From contig OY723315.1 of assembly GCA_963210315.1 (NCBI GenBank), forward strand, positions 744,001 to 808,000: a DNA stretch of 64,000 bases, in the 5' to 3' direction. Below the pieces are notes generated by a model that was not told where the DNA came from, made no database searches, and saw nothing but the letters and a program-made list of their open reading frames with translations. Shown piece by piece: positions 10,763 through 20,463 of the stretch; position 1 is the stretch's first letter; every line of letters starts with the position of its first letter. Source of the stretch: Rhynchopus euleeides. Its lineage: Eukaryota > Euglenozoa > Diplonemea > Diplonemida > Diplonemidae. A program made the position numbers and the translations under genes.

Positions 10763-11255
10763 CCGTAAACAGAATAAATCTGGACCGTAAGAAGTCCTGG
10801 ACGTAATAATGCTGGACCGTAAAAATTCTGGACCCCGGGGGTCCAAACCGATTGGACCTTTTTTCCGGTCCAGAGTGGTTTGCTGTTCCCCCCCAAGATC
10901 ACCGGGTTTCTGCTCCCGCGGGAAGCGTTCACAAGCGTGAACGGGACTTCCTCAGCCCCCTTGACTGATCTGGACCCCCACGAGTGGGGGTCTGAACCCC
11001 ACTATCGGGGGTCGTATGGGCACCAATAATAGGCAGTGCAGACTCCCGATATCGGGGGTCCAGACCCCCAATAGCGGGGGTCGCTCTGACCCCGCCCCAG
11101 ACCCCCGCTCCAGGGGGTGGGGGTCCACCGTGTGAGAAATCGCCATGTATCGCCAAGTCCCCCAAACTGGTCTGGACCGGACAAATTCTGGACCTCGGGG
11201 GGGGTCTGGAGGTGGATTGGACCTTTTTTACGGTTCAGATATATTCTGTTTACGG
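10763..11255. mobile_element. 493-bp MITE with CCGTAAACAG termini and TA flanks
   Basis: The left end CCGTAAACAGAATAAATCTG is the reverse complement, with a few mismatches, of the right end CAGATATATTCTGTTTACGG. TA flanks both sides (10761-10762 and 11256-11257). Internally there are inverted GGACC-rich blocks and several GGGGGTC/GACCCCC palindromes. There is no reading frame of note, so it is a miniature element mobilised in trans. Confidence 0.85.
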
Positions 11256-11641
11256 TATTTGCATGTGTTACGTCTTTAGTCTTTCAACAGTTATGAGTAG
11301 TTATTTTCTATTCCGAACCAAATCCTCGAGCGCATTCCACTGCCAAGCGATTTCCATCGTGTGGGGGTGGATGAAGAGGGTTTGAGTTATGAAGAGCGAA
11401 ACAATTAATGATGTTGCAGTCATGTCGGATTCATCCCCCCACCCACCCCTGGCCCCGAACAACTGCTGTTACTATTCATGTGCTCACGTCAAACGCATTT
11501 ACAGCCTCCTGCCACCCTCAACACTCACCCACCCTGAAAGGTAAGACGGCAATCAACGTGTTAAACCCCATTCCCTGTTCCCAAGGCAGGGCAACCTTCA
11601 TGGTATCATGAGGGTTGAGTGGTGAGGGGCACATCAACAAA
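11256..11641. other. No gene seen
   Basis: This is unique spacer between the miniature element and the next transposon. Only short frames occur, and no repeats beyond C-runs were found. Confidence 0.4.
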
Positions 11642-11812
11642 CACGGTTTGCCCCCCGGGCGGGATCCCGGGCGGGCCCGGCCGGGTTCCGGGAAATTCCG
11701 GGATTCCCGGGATTTCCCGGCCGGGAATCCCGGGATCCCGGCCGGGAAATCCCGGGATGACCCCGGGGTATCCCGGGGTCATCCCGGGACCCCCCCGGGG
11801 TCAGGTGTAGGT
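11642..11812 (+). repeat. GC-rich palindromic terminal repeat, left
   Basis: Overlapping palindromes of CCCGGGATCCCGGCCGGG and GGGATTTCCC type fill the stretch, ending with a CCCCGGGGTATCCCGGGGTC dyad. It is the inverted partner of 16308-16456. Such DNA would form strong secondary structure. Confidence 0.7.
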
Positions 11813-12095
11813 GGGTGGTAAGATGACTTGAGAGTTTTGCACATTGCACATTGCACGCTGCCGTTGCCCCCTTCCCCTTTGCGATCCACCCGATGTCATT
11901 AGTTTTTGCTGGACCCGACTATTTCACCTCACATATACCGCACGTGACTTGGACCCCACAACCCCGCCCCCCCCCCCCCCACGTAACTGCGCCGCATACA
12001 CACACCCGGCAGAGAAACCTTCCACAACAGCAAACATGCACCGTACTCTTTTGTTACTCCTCATTTTTTTTCCTTCCTGCTCGTTGGTGATGCAG

Positions 12096-12236
12096 CACCA
12101 GGGCAGAAAGGAGGGAAGAGGGCGAGGGATGATGCGGATGACGGCGACAGCGATGGCGACGGCGGCAAGAGCCGCAAGCAACCTCGCCGAGGCAAGGCGG
12201 AGGTAGCGGCCCCGGAACCGGACCCCACCACTGACA

Positions 12237-12268
<32 letters not shown>

Positions 12269-14629
12269 ATCGACGACGCCATTGAGGCGGTGCTGAAGGA
12301 GGTGAAGCGGAAGAGGCAGCCGCTGATCGATTTGGCCGTCGCTGAAGGGGTCCTCACAGAGAATGAGAAAGCCCCCCTCATGCCGAAGATCGCCCGCCTG
12401 ATTGCTCTCGGACGGAAGAAGAAGGAGCTCGCCGCCAGCGCAGTGGCCTTGCGCACGCCGACGGGGAAGTTGCGCCGCCCGGCAAAGGCCGCCCTCGCCG
12501 AGAGCCTCAGCAGCCAAGCTGACCTGACCCCCCCGAAGCTGCAGCCTGCCCAGTCTTTGTCGACCCGCTTCTCCGAGTTCAAGTGGCTTTCAGTCAAGAC
12601 GAAAGCGGAGGCCACGACCGACGGGTACAGGTTCGCGAAGGCCACGGCGAGATGCTGCGACGAGCAGGAGGTGCCCGTGTGTGCTCCGTGCAAGTGGGCG
12701 TTTGCACCCGGCGTCGACAGGCACGACCTCACGAGCCACGTGGGTACGAAGGGCCACGGTCGCAATGCAACGACCCCAGTCGACGCCTCAACGCCAAACC
12801 GTGACGCATCCACACCAGCAGCCGACCGATCCACACCAGCAGCCGACCGATCCACACCTTCGAGCAACCGACCCGCACCAGCAAACTCCAACGTCCGGGA
12901 AACGCTGCTGGAGGTGTGCACGATGGCAGGGCTCTCGTTTCGTGGCGCGACGCAGGTCTTCCGTGCCGTCTCTGGGCTCACCATCCCAGAAGACGTCAAC
13001 ATGCAGAAGGTCTGGCAGAGGAGCGGGGCGACCGTCTACGACAACCACCTCGACACGATTGCCGATATGCTCGCAGGACAAGATCTGAGCATCGTCCACG
13101 ACTGTGGTTCGACGATCCAGGGTCAGAATGTCGTGTTGTTCATTGCACAGACCGCTACAACGTCCGTTGCGCTGCCGCTACAGTATTCGGATGTCCCGTT
13201 TACAGGTCTTACGGTGCGCACCGCGCTGGAGGAATCTCTCGCTGCTGTCGGTGTGGGGATTGAACAGGTGAGGGTCGTGCGCAGCGATCGTGGTGGGTCG
13301 AACGTGAAGATGTCGCGCGACCTAGCAGGAGAGGCTCACATCCCGTACGTATCCTGCCTGGCTCACCTGCTGAACAACACCCTTTCCGATGTTCGTCGGA
13401 TGATGAAGGCCGCCGAGGACCCCCTGCTCGACTTCTTCCACCTCACGAACTACGTGTTTGGTGACGCGAAAAAGCAGAACAAGTGGCGGGACCACCAAAG
13501 AAGTGTGCAGAGCGACCCCCAGACACACACGGCGGGTGTCCTATTGGCGAAGCTGCGGAAGCAGTCGGCATCGACGACAACGCGGGAACAGGACAAACTT
13601 CTGGACAAGATGAAGGGCCTCTGCAAGGCCGCGGTGACCGAGGCGCACAAGGATGCGATTGCCAACGCAAAGACGTTTGGGGAGCTTTGCAGCTTGATGT
13701 CTGCAGCACACGCCGACATGAAGAGCACTCTGCAGGAGGCGGTGGCCATCAAACGTGCACCCCGGATCTACGACACACGCTTCGTCAGCATGCTCGACTG
13801 CGCGGAGCACTTTGAAGAGCGTGTCGCCATGCTGTACTCGTACATGGCTACCGGGATTGGCAATGCCTACACTCCCCCCACGTTCGAGAAGCTTGCTGTG
13901 CTGCTGAAGACCGTCGGTTCTGAGGCGCTTCAGGACATGCTGACGGAGTTCGTCCGTGCCGCGGCGCCGGTAAGAGCCGCTTTGTCGCGGTACAGCAACG
14001 CGCAGGCACCCGGGACGGTTGGATCGGCGACGATCTACGCGGAGGTGGAGGAGCTGATCGACATCCTCCAGAGGGCGAGCACGGGGGATGGACTCGCAGC
14101 CCGCGTGTCCAAGACCTTCTACAACGGTCTGCAGAGCCGGTGGCGCGAATCCTCGGAAACGGGCCGGGGGTTCTACCTCTCTGTGCGCCAGCTGACTCCG
14201 GAGGGGTACGAGACCCTGGAGATGCTGGATGACCTGCTGCCACGCGAAGACCTCGGCAAGCACATCGGCTTCGACGTCACCGCGCCCATGTACCAGGCGT
14301 ACACTTCGGCAGTGTCGGAGCACGAGGTCGGCTCAGAGAGGGTATTCTGGAAACGCCAGCTTACCAACGAGACGCTCAAGCCTCTTGCTGAGCGTGTGTT
14401 GTTTCTCCTCACCTTGCCCCCTTCCTGCACAGCACCTGACAGCGCACTCTCTGTCATGATGCAAGCCATCCCCGTGTGCCGGAGTGCTATGTCCCGCGAC
14501 TCCCACGCAAAGCTCTCGCTCTTGGCCATCAATCAAGATGTGCGAGGTGCGTACGGCAAGGAGTGTGGCTTCCGGCGGACATTCCCGTCACTCCGTGTGA
14601 ATGACGCTGAGAGTGACGATGAGGAGTGA
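12096..14629 (+). CDS. hAT-like transposase, 5' end uncertain
   Basis: The frame is open from about 11986 to the stop at 14627-14629 but has no in-frame ATG before about 12381. A pyrimidine tract and TGCAG end at 12095, so translation probably begins in an upstream exon not identified here. The N terminus is basic, followed by a run of Asp (about 12237-12270). A BED-type zinc finger follows (CAPCKWAF then HDLTSHVGTKGH, 12690-12760), then a Thr/Pro-rich repeat with two identical AADRSTP units. RNase H-fold landmarks follow: VHDCGSTIQG, RSDRGGSNVKM and CLAHLLNN (about 13090-13380). The C-terminal part resembles the hAT dimerisation region. About 800 residues read without a break, so the gene may be intact. 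The exact superfamily should be treated as hAT-like. Confidence 0.7.
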
Positions 14630-16307
14630 TTTGTCCGGCACAGTGTGTGCGTCCGTGTGTGTGTATATCGTATTCCTTGCTGTCTGTGTCTGACGTCTTG
14701 TTCTGCAGCTGTGAGACGTCGTATGATGCTGATTGCCCTCCGATGCCATCAGCTGCTTTGGAGTCACGAGGGTATTGTGGCTCCCTTCGGAGGTTGTTGT
14801 TGCAGTGCATGTACTGCTTTTGTGTTTGTAGTTTGCCGGATCAGAAAGTCAGGAGAAGCGAATCGCGCGGCGCCCCAGCCCCAGACCCCAGCCCCTGCCA
14901 CTTGCCACTTGTGTGCTGCCTTCGTGTGTGCGCCTGTGCCTCCCTGTTCTGCATTTGGTTGCCCTCGCGGGTATCACGATACAGAGCAGTCCACCCCCTC
15001 CCCCCCCCAAAAATCGTTCGCATCATCTTGGCGCCCATTCCTTCCACTTTCTGTGGATGTGTTTGGTATTTCCGAACGGAATTTTCCAGCGTCAAGACTG
15101 ATACCTCGCCGTTTTCGAGTCAGTCACTTCCACCGCCGCTGCGATTTGCGTACCGGTAGTTGTGCAGAAATGCTAACATTTAATTTGCTCTGTGGAACCT
15201 GGACTGCACCTTCTGGGATGTGAGTCTGTAGATAGTTGGACAGTTGCAGTACCCATCTGTTAGAAAGCTGAAAGGAACCTTGTCGGGCGATCAAGGACGA
15301 CTGAGGGTTCAGTTTGAGTTTAATGTGGTCCAAGGGTACAACAGACATCACTGCTTGCAGATCCCTCTTGCTTGTCCCTCTGGTAACTTCCAACGGCTCA
15401 AACTCCTCGACTTCCTTGGGTGGGCATTTGCCATACCTGACGTAAAACAGTGATGCTTCGTGCTAGTGGTGAACCTGACGTTAGTAAAGGAAGGGTGCTG
15501 CGGCTGTCCACGAGGGGCTCTGATGCCTCCTCACGGTGCCTGGTTGGTCGGTTCAGGTGAAACAGAGCAAATTTAGTGTTAGGGGGATGCCTCTGGTCAA
15601 GGCCTTTTCACAAAAATTGACCCACGGCGCCGAGTTGGGCCGTTGGTTCCTGGTTGTAGCTCGGTCTACGCCAGGTTCCACACCCCGTCATCGCAAAACG
15701 TACGCATACACAGAGGCAAAACACAACAGCCTCTGTGGTACGGGAGCATGGCGGGAGGAAATTTTGCCTTTTGGTCAAATAGGCACCCTTTTGTAATCAC
15801 TTGACCCGCAGGGTGGCTGAGTCTTATCAGACAGGCCGACCTACATGTTGATCAGTGGAACCACACAACCTGTTCAACCTGCCCCCGGGGTGGCTGAGTC
15901 CACCCCTGCCGTAGCGTAAGATAAGCCTACGTCGACCCTCGTCGTCCTCTTCGTCGTCCTAGGACTGTGGAGTTCAGCAACCAGGAGGATGCGGAACTGC
16001 TGTGAGCTGCACACTCTCTTGACACACCTGCACGTATCTGCGTTACACTCGTGGTAACCCCGAACCCTGTATTTATACAGGAGACTTCCATCTGGGACAG
16101 TTTCTGTTCCAGATGAGCTTTGACAGTGGTAGCCATCTTTGCTATGGAGCCATCGTCATTGCTATCGTCGTCACTCGGACCCATGAGCAGTGGATACAAT
16201 TGGTGTGGAAGGAGAGGGTGCGGTTCTGGATCAGCAGGTCTGAATCTGAAACTGGGGACTGAAAGCCATAGGTCTGAGATGACCTCGGTCCAAGCGACCT
16301 GAGACTG
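14630..16307. other. Non-coding 3' part of the hAT-like element
   Basis: This is transposon sequence downstream of the transposase stop. A GTGTGTGCGTCC repeat follows the stop. Two GGGTGGCTGAGTC motifs lie at about 15811 and 15890. Frames are short on both strands and no second gene is supported. Confidence 0.4.
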
Positions 16308-16456
16308 AGAACCCCCGGGATTCCCGGCCGGACCCCGGCCGGACCCGGCCGGGATTTCCCCGGGATCCCGGCCGGGATTTCAAAATCCCGGTCCCGGGCC
16401 CGGAATTTCCGGGCCCGGCCGGGGTTTCCCGGGATCCTGCCGGGGGGCAAACCGTG
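16308..16456 (-). repeat. GC-rich palindromic terminal repeat, right
   Basis: This is the inverted partner of 11642-11812. On the minus strand it reads CACGGTTTGCCCCCCGG and then CCCGGG/GGCCGGG palindromes. The two copies differ at many positions, so they are old or evolve quickly by slippage. Confidence 0.7.
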
Positions 16457-16849
16457 AACAAATGCAACTCCCTCCGTCCCCAACCGCCATAGAGAGCCAT
16501 CTTGCATGCTGGGGGTAACTCAAAGGCAACTGTTTGATCTCCCCTCCCCCGCCTGCCCTCGCCCAAAGACAGCTTTATCCACCCCCATCAGAGACAGCTT
16601 CCTCGTGCCCCCATCACCCCCCGATGTGCTGAAATTCGCGTTGTGCATGACAGTGTCGGGATATTTCCCCCGGAATATCGAGTAGTCAGACCGACCGACG
16701 GTGTTGTTTTTCCACATTTGGGGTTCCCAACTTCAGGACAGTCGCGCAACTACCTCAAAAGTGGCCGAGAAACCCAGGAATTCCTTTTTTTGAAGCCAAT
16801 ATTTTTTGTCACAGTAGCTTAGATGAAAAGTTGCGCGAGTCGGCCACCC

Positions 16850-16955
16850 TACTAATAATAATTAATATTGCATAGTGCGCACAAACAAATTAGACCAAAT
16901 AATTTCGGAGACACAAGTTTATTAGGGATCCCTGTTAGCTACGCACCTGCTATCT
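16850..16955 (+). repeat. Solo terminus of the TTAGCTACGC repeat family
   Basis: TCGGAGAC followed by TTTATTAGGGATCCCTGTTAGCTACGC resembles both ends of the 24216-24737 element. No partner copy is visible nearby, so it is a fragment or a solo end. The surrounding 16457-16938 holds no gene that I can support. Confidence 0.45.
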
Positions 16956-17589
16956 GCGGGGTGCCCGTCATGCCCGCTGCTCGTCCCTCGCAGACGAGCG
17001 ACCACCTCTCCTTCCCCGGGTCCCCCGTGCAGAGCTGTGCGGCGGTCACAGCCTGATTTCTAGCCTTGCCGCTTTTCGCGATTACGACGCCGACAAGCCG
17101 GTACTGCCCCTCCGTACCCTCCCCCCCCTCGAGTCCTGCAAGCGTGAGGGGGTGAAGGGCATCCACCTCGCGCGGGCTGGGATGCTGCGGATCGTCACCT
17201 GCTTTGCTGCAGGTTTAAGTTTCTTTGAAGCCTTCGCCTCTGCCGCCAGCGAAGGCGGCGTCCTCTTCGGTGCCTACTCCTTCGCTGCCTTCGCTGACTC
17301 CTCTGTGAGCCTCTCCTTCCCGGTCGCTTTGCAAAGCGCACTCCGTCAAAGGCTTCTTCAGCTGCGTGGCCGACGACTCCTTCTGCTGGAGGCGGTACGT
17401 GCATCCCTCTCCCTTGCACTTGCAGTAGACTGCCTGTGACCTCCGTATACTCGTCATGACTCCAGCACGCCTTCCTCCCGCCCATTGTCTTGTATTTATC
17501 TGTGTAATGTGGAACCACCATAAAAGGCCGGAATTTGTCGCCAAAAAGACAGTCATATCACTGTTCCCCACCCCCACCACCATGACCAT
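16939..17589 (-). pseudogene. Minus-strand protein relic with a CCHC/FLYWCH-like finger
   Basis: One minus-strand frame runs from 17589 to 16939 with a single TAA near 17213. The upstream part has VYCKCKGEGCTYRL, a Cys pattern like FLYWCH/MULE-type fingers, then a Glu/Gly-rich tail. The downstream part has YRLVGVVIAKSG and ERWSLVCEGRAAG. Composition is protein-like on this strand only. It may be a decayed transposon gene or a two-exon host gene whose intron I cannot define. The family is not identified. Confidence 0.35.
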
Positions 17590-17721
17590 CCTTGTGCTTC
17601 CTTCTACTTCTATTTCACTACCCCCCTACCCTCAGCAACGCATCAGACAATCTTCAGCCCACCCCTCCACAGGTACCCCACTTGACAGCCCCGTGTCTCC
17701 CCCCCGACGGGTTGTTCCGAG

Positions 17722-19728
17722 ATGGAGTTCACACATAATCGCGAGATACATTCCATCTTGAAGGACTTCAACCCCATGACAAAGATCTGCAAGAAAGACA
17801 CCTGGTCTGTGCACACGTGCGGTCGGAAGCGGCTTGACAGCCCACGCCTTATCAAACTACGACGCGACTTCCGCCCACTCCAAGTCCCTCGTGACAAGAT
17901 AGTTTATGGAGCAGGCAATCGTCTCACCACTCGCATCGACAGGCGCGACGGCCCTGCCGGGAAGGAGAAGAAGGGAGGCGACCACAGCCCCCCAATACTG
18001 CCGACCGTTTCCGCCTCGAAGTACGCCTGTGAGGCGCTGAGGTCCAACCTCCACAAACTTGTCGCGGGCAGCGAGCGGCGCAAGCAGTTTTGCTTCAACG
18101 GCGGCAGATATCTCCCTGACCTGGCGGACTGCACACCACCCACAGGCATGCTCACTTCAGAGGTCACCGCGTCACTCAGATCCCCGGCGTCGCAGGAGAC
18201 TGCAGCAACTGGGGTGGACGGGAAGCCCGCTTCATTTGGGTGTCGCATCAGCCGCGCACCCCCTCTGACAACGGAGCACAGCACCAACGGGCTCACCACC
18301 AGCGGGACTGCGGAGTCTTCCAAAGTGTTTATCACGGCGACAGGGGCGGAGACCAATGCGGTGACATCTGATACCGCGTCCCGTCGCCTCTACCCTCCCT
18401 CCTCACAGCCTCTCGCGGCTCTACGAAATGCCCCCGCAGAGTCATCGGCGGCAAGCCCCTCCTCCGCATTCCTCGCCTCACCGCAGCTGGGCAGCCTTGC
18501 TGCCCCTTCGCCGACCGCATCGGTGACCCGGTTTGGAGTCACCCCAACACCTAGCGCCCTGAAGACAGATTTTGAGGAGCTCCCTCTGCTGCAGCCGATC
18601 TCCGCAGCCCAGGTGATGGAGACGGGCCTTGCGGGTTACCCCGAGTGTGCCCCGCAGGGGAAGTTTGACTTCAAAACGCGGGAGATATTCGAGACTGCTT
18701 CAGAGAAACCCATCCTGCGGTATGAGAGGCAGATGCAGCCGCTGGATCCTGCGCTGGTCCCCATGAAGGGGAGCAGCTTTGCGGAGTTCCGGAGGTTCTG
18801 TGCGGAGGAGATCACAGACTACTACACGCGGAGCAATGCAGAGCTGCAGCGGTATGAACAGGAGAGCCGAGAGCTGTTCCAGCAGAAATATGTAACCCTT
18901 GTGTCCCGCCTGGAGAATATGAAGAGCGCATCGCTGGCAGTGGGGTCTATGCAGACGGACATCCGTAATGAGCACCGGCGTGCCTGGGCTCTGAAGAGGA
19001 AAGACGTTCACCAGCAGTGGTTTGTCGAATTTCGCTCTCTTGTCACGACCTTCCCCCGCAGCTCGGGGATGTCTGAGATCCTACGTTTCCTCGACGAGTG
19101 TGTTACGAAGGAGTCCTCTCCCGGAGAGTGCCGTGGGCTCACGTCACGTCAATTCGAGTCGTTGGTGCATAAGCTGCCCCGTGCGAATCTGCTGCTCACG
19201 GAGGTGATCAGCGTGCTGTATGCGATGCGGCATGTCTTCCAGATCTCGACGGAGCAGTTTGTGGAGATCGTGCGTGAGAGGCTGCGGCCCCTGTTCCCCA
19301 AGCGGAAGGACGAGAATATCTTCGACAGGGAGTACAAGATGTGGCAGGTGGTGCGGCGTGGCGACAAACACCACTTCCCCGGTAGCGGGAAGGACGCGGG
19401 GATGCGGCTGCAACGGGACAGCACAGCTTCGCGTGACTTCCGGAATATCGTCACAAAGGCATGTGACGGCGGGTCCGTGCCCCTGGACCCTTCGGAGTCC
19501 TGCCACCCCTACCCCATCGTGTGGGAGAGGGAGAAGCACCGTGCCTCTGTGCTGTCAACGGGCTCCCGTCACCAAGAGCCAACCGGTTCCAAGCATGTCT
19601 TGCCTGGAAAGCACTGTGGGGTGGTAGATAGTTCACGGTCCCTTCCTATCCCTTTGAAGCCAAAGCGTTCCCACCATTCATCCATGCAGCTGGACGAGAT
19701 GCCTGTACCCCATGTTGACGACGGGTGA
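17722..19728 (+). CDS. Unidentified 668-residue protein
   Basis: A single uninterrupted frame runs from ATG 17722 to the stop at 19726-19728, and no GTATG donor is needed. Residues 1-75 are basic and ordered-looking (KICKKDTW, RPLQVPRDKIVYG). Residues about 110-300 are Ser/Thr/Pro/Ala-rich and probably disordered. Residues about 350-450 are charged and alpha-helical (FRRFCAEEITDYYTRSNAEL) and likely coiled coil. Residues 450-590 form a second helical block (LPRANLLLTEVISVLYAMRH). The C terminus is polar. It has no signal peptide or membrane segment. I do not recognise the family; the layout would suit a structural or cytoskeletal protein, but that is a guess. The decayed relic upstream is on the opposite strand. 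Confidence 0.7.
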   Translation: MEFTHNREIHSILKDFNPMTKICKKDTWSVHTCGRKRLDSPRLIKLRRDFRPLQVPRDKIVYGAGNRLTTRIDRRDGPAGKEKKGGDHSPPILPTVSASKYACEALRSNLHKLVAGSERRKQFCFNGGRYLPDLADCTPPTGMLTSEVTASLRSPASQETAATGVDGKPASFGCRISRAPPLTTEHSTNGLTTSGTAESSKVFITATGAETNAVTSDTASRRLYPPSSQPLAALRNAPAESSAASPSSAFLASPQLGSLAAPSPTASVTRFGVTPTPSALKTDFEELPLLQPISAAQVMETGLAGYPECAPQGKFDFKTREIFETASEKPILRYERQMQPLDPALVPMKGSSFAEFRRFCAEEITDYYTRSNAELQRYEQESRELFQQKYVTLVSRLENMKSASLAVGSMQTDIRNEHRRAWALKRKDVHQQWFVEFRSLVTTFPRSSGMSEILRFLDECVTKESSPGECRGLTSRQFESLVHKLPRANLLLTEVISVLYAMRHVFQISTEQFVEIVRERLRPLFPKRKDENIFDREYKMWQVVRRGDKHHFPGSGKDAGMRLQRDSTASRDFRNIVTKACDGGSVPLDPSESCHPYPIVWEREKHRASVLSTGSRHQEPTGSKHVLPGKHCGVVDSSRSLPIPLKPKRSHHSSMQLDEMPVPHVDDG

Positions 19729-20463
19729 CGCTTTGGTGGCCCAGCAGTGTTCATACCCAAGCCCGCTCCGTGTCTGCCACGCACACGAAACGATGAAAAT
19801 GATCAAAAATATGACAGGGATTTTGGTGTTGTGTGTATGTGTGTTGCTTCACACATATCATCAGCGGCATCTTCGGAGGGTTCCGCAACACACCCCCTCC
19901 TTCGCACCTTGCCTTTCGCTGTTTTACCCACCCTCAATGATTCACCGGCGTCCTGGCCGATCGCTCACTTATGTGTTTGTTGCCATGGAGTCTGCTGTGT
20001 TTCTCTTTGTCTTTCTGCCTTGTGGTCCATCCTTTGCTTCTGCTTTCCAGCACACTGCAAGGGGTGACTGCCTGCACCAATAGGGCACTGCCGGCATGCC
20101 GGCAATTGGAGTTGTGCTTGGGATCGTGGAAAGAGGAGGCTGTGCCGGAGGGTCCACCTGCCATAGCTGCCCACCTCCTGGCGAAAACCCAACAGAAAAA
20201 GAGGGGCTGTGTCTTGGTTGCGACGAGGCAACTCTCTTCTCCCACTCCCCGCGATGTCACACCACCCCACGCATTCCTCCTGATCCAGCAGGTAGGTTTT
20301 TTTTTGCCGTTGTTCATCCAACCAACGCCTCCCGTCACCACCCTTGCCAGGCACACTGGGCGGCGCATTGAGCCCCGTCTCCCGAAGAGTGCTGAGTGGC
20401 TGTGCCCTGCGTGCGGCAGGCACAGGCAGCGTAGAGTAGAGAGACCACAGCTAGAGTAGAGAG
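19729..20463. other. Spacer; no gene seen
   Basis: This is 735 bp of unique, roughly base-balanced sequence between two plus-strand genes. A small GCCGGCATGCCGGC palindrome lies at about 20090. It presumably contains the promoter and 5' UTR of the CULT-domain gene; no specific element could be assigned. Confidence 0.4.

Larger units (their letters stand above)
11642..16456 (+). mobile_element. 4.8-kb hAT-like transposon bounded by GC-rich inverted repeats
   Basis: The left boundary CACGGTTTGCCCCCCGGGC and the right boundary (CACGGTTTGCCCCCCGG on the minus strand, ending 16456) are inverted copies. Both lead into about 150 bp of overlapping CCCGGGATCCCGGCCGGG palindromes (11655-11812 and 16308-16440). 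AACAAA occurs just outside both ends but not at matching offsets, so a target duplication is not proven. The transposase frame lies between the repeats. Calling them the termini is an inference from symmetry. Confidence 0.6.

Noticed and set aside
15805-15850. tRNA-like GGTGGCTGAGT motif
   Set aside because: It resembles the D-arm of tRNA-Ser/Leu, but no T-arm, acceptor stem or anticodon arm can be formed around it.
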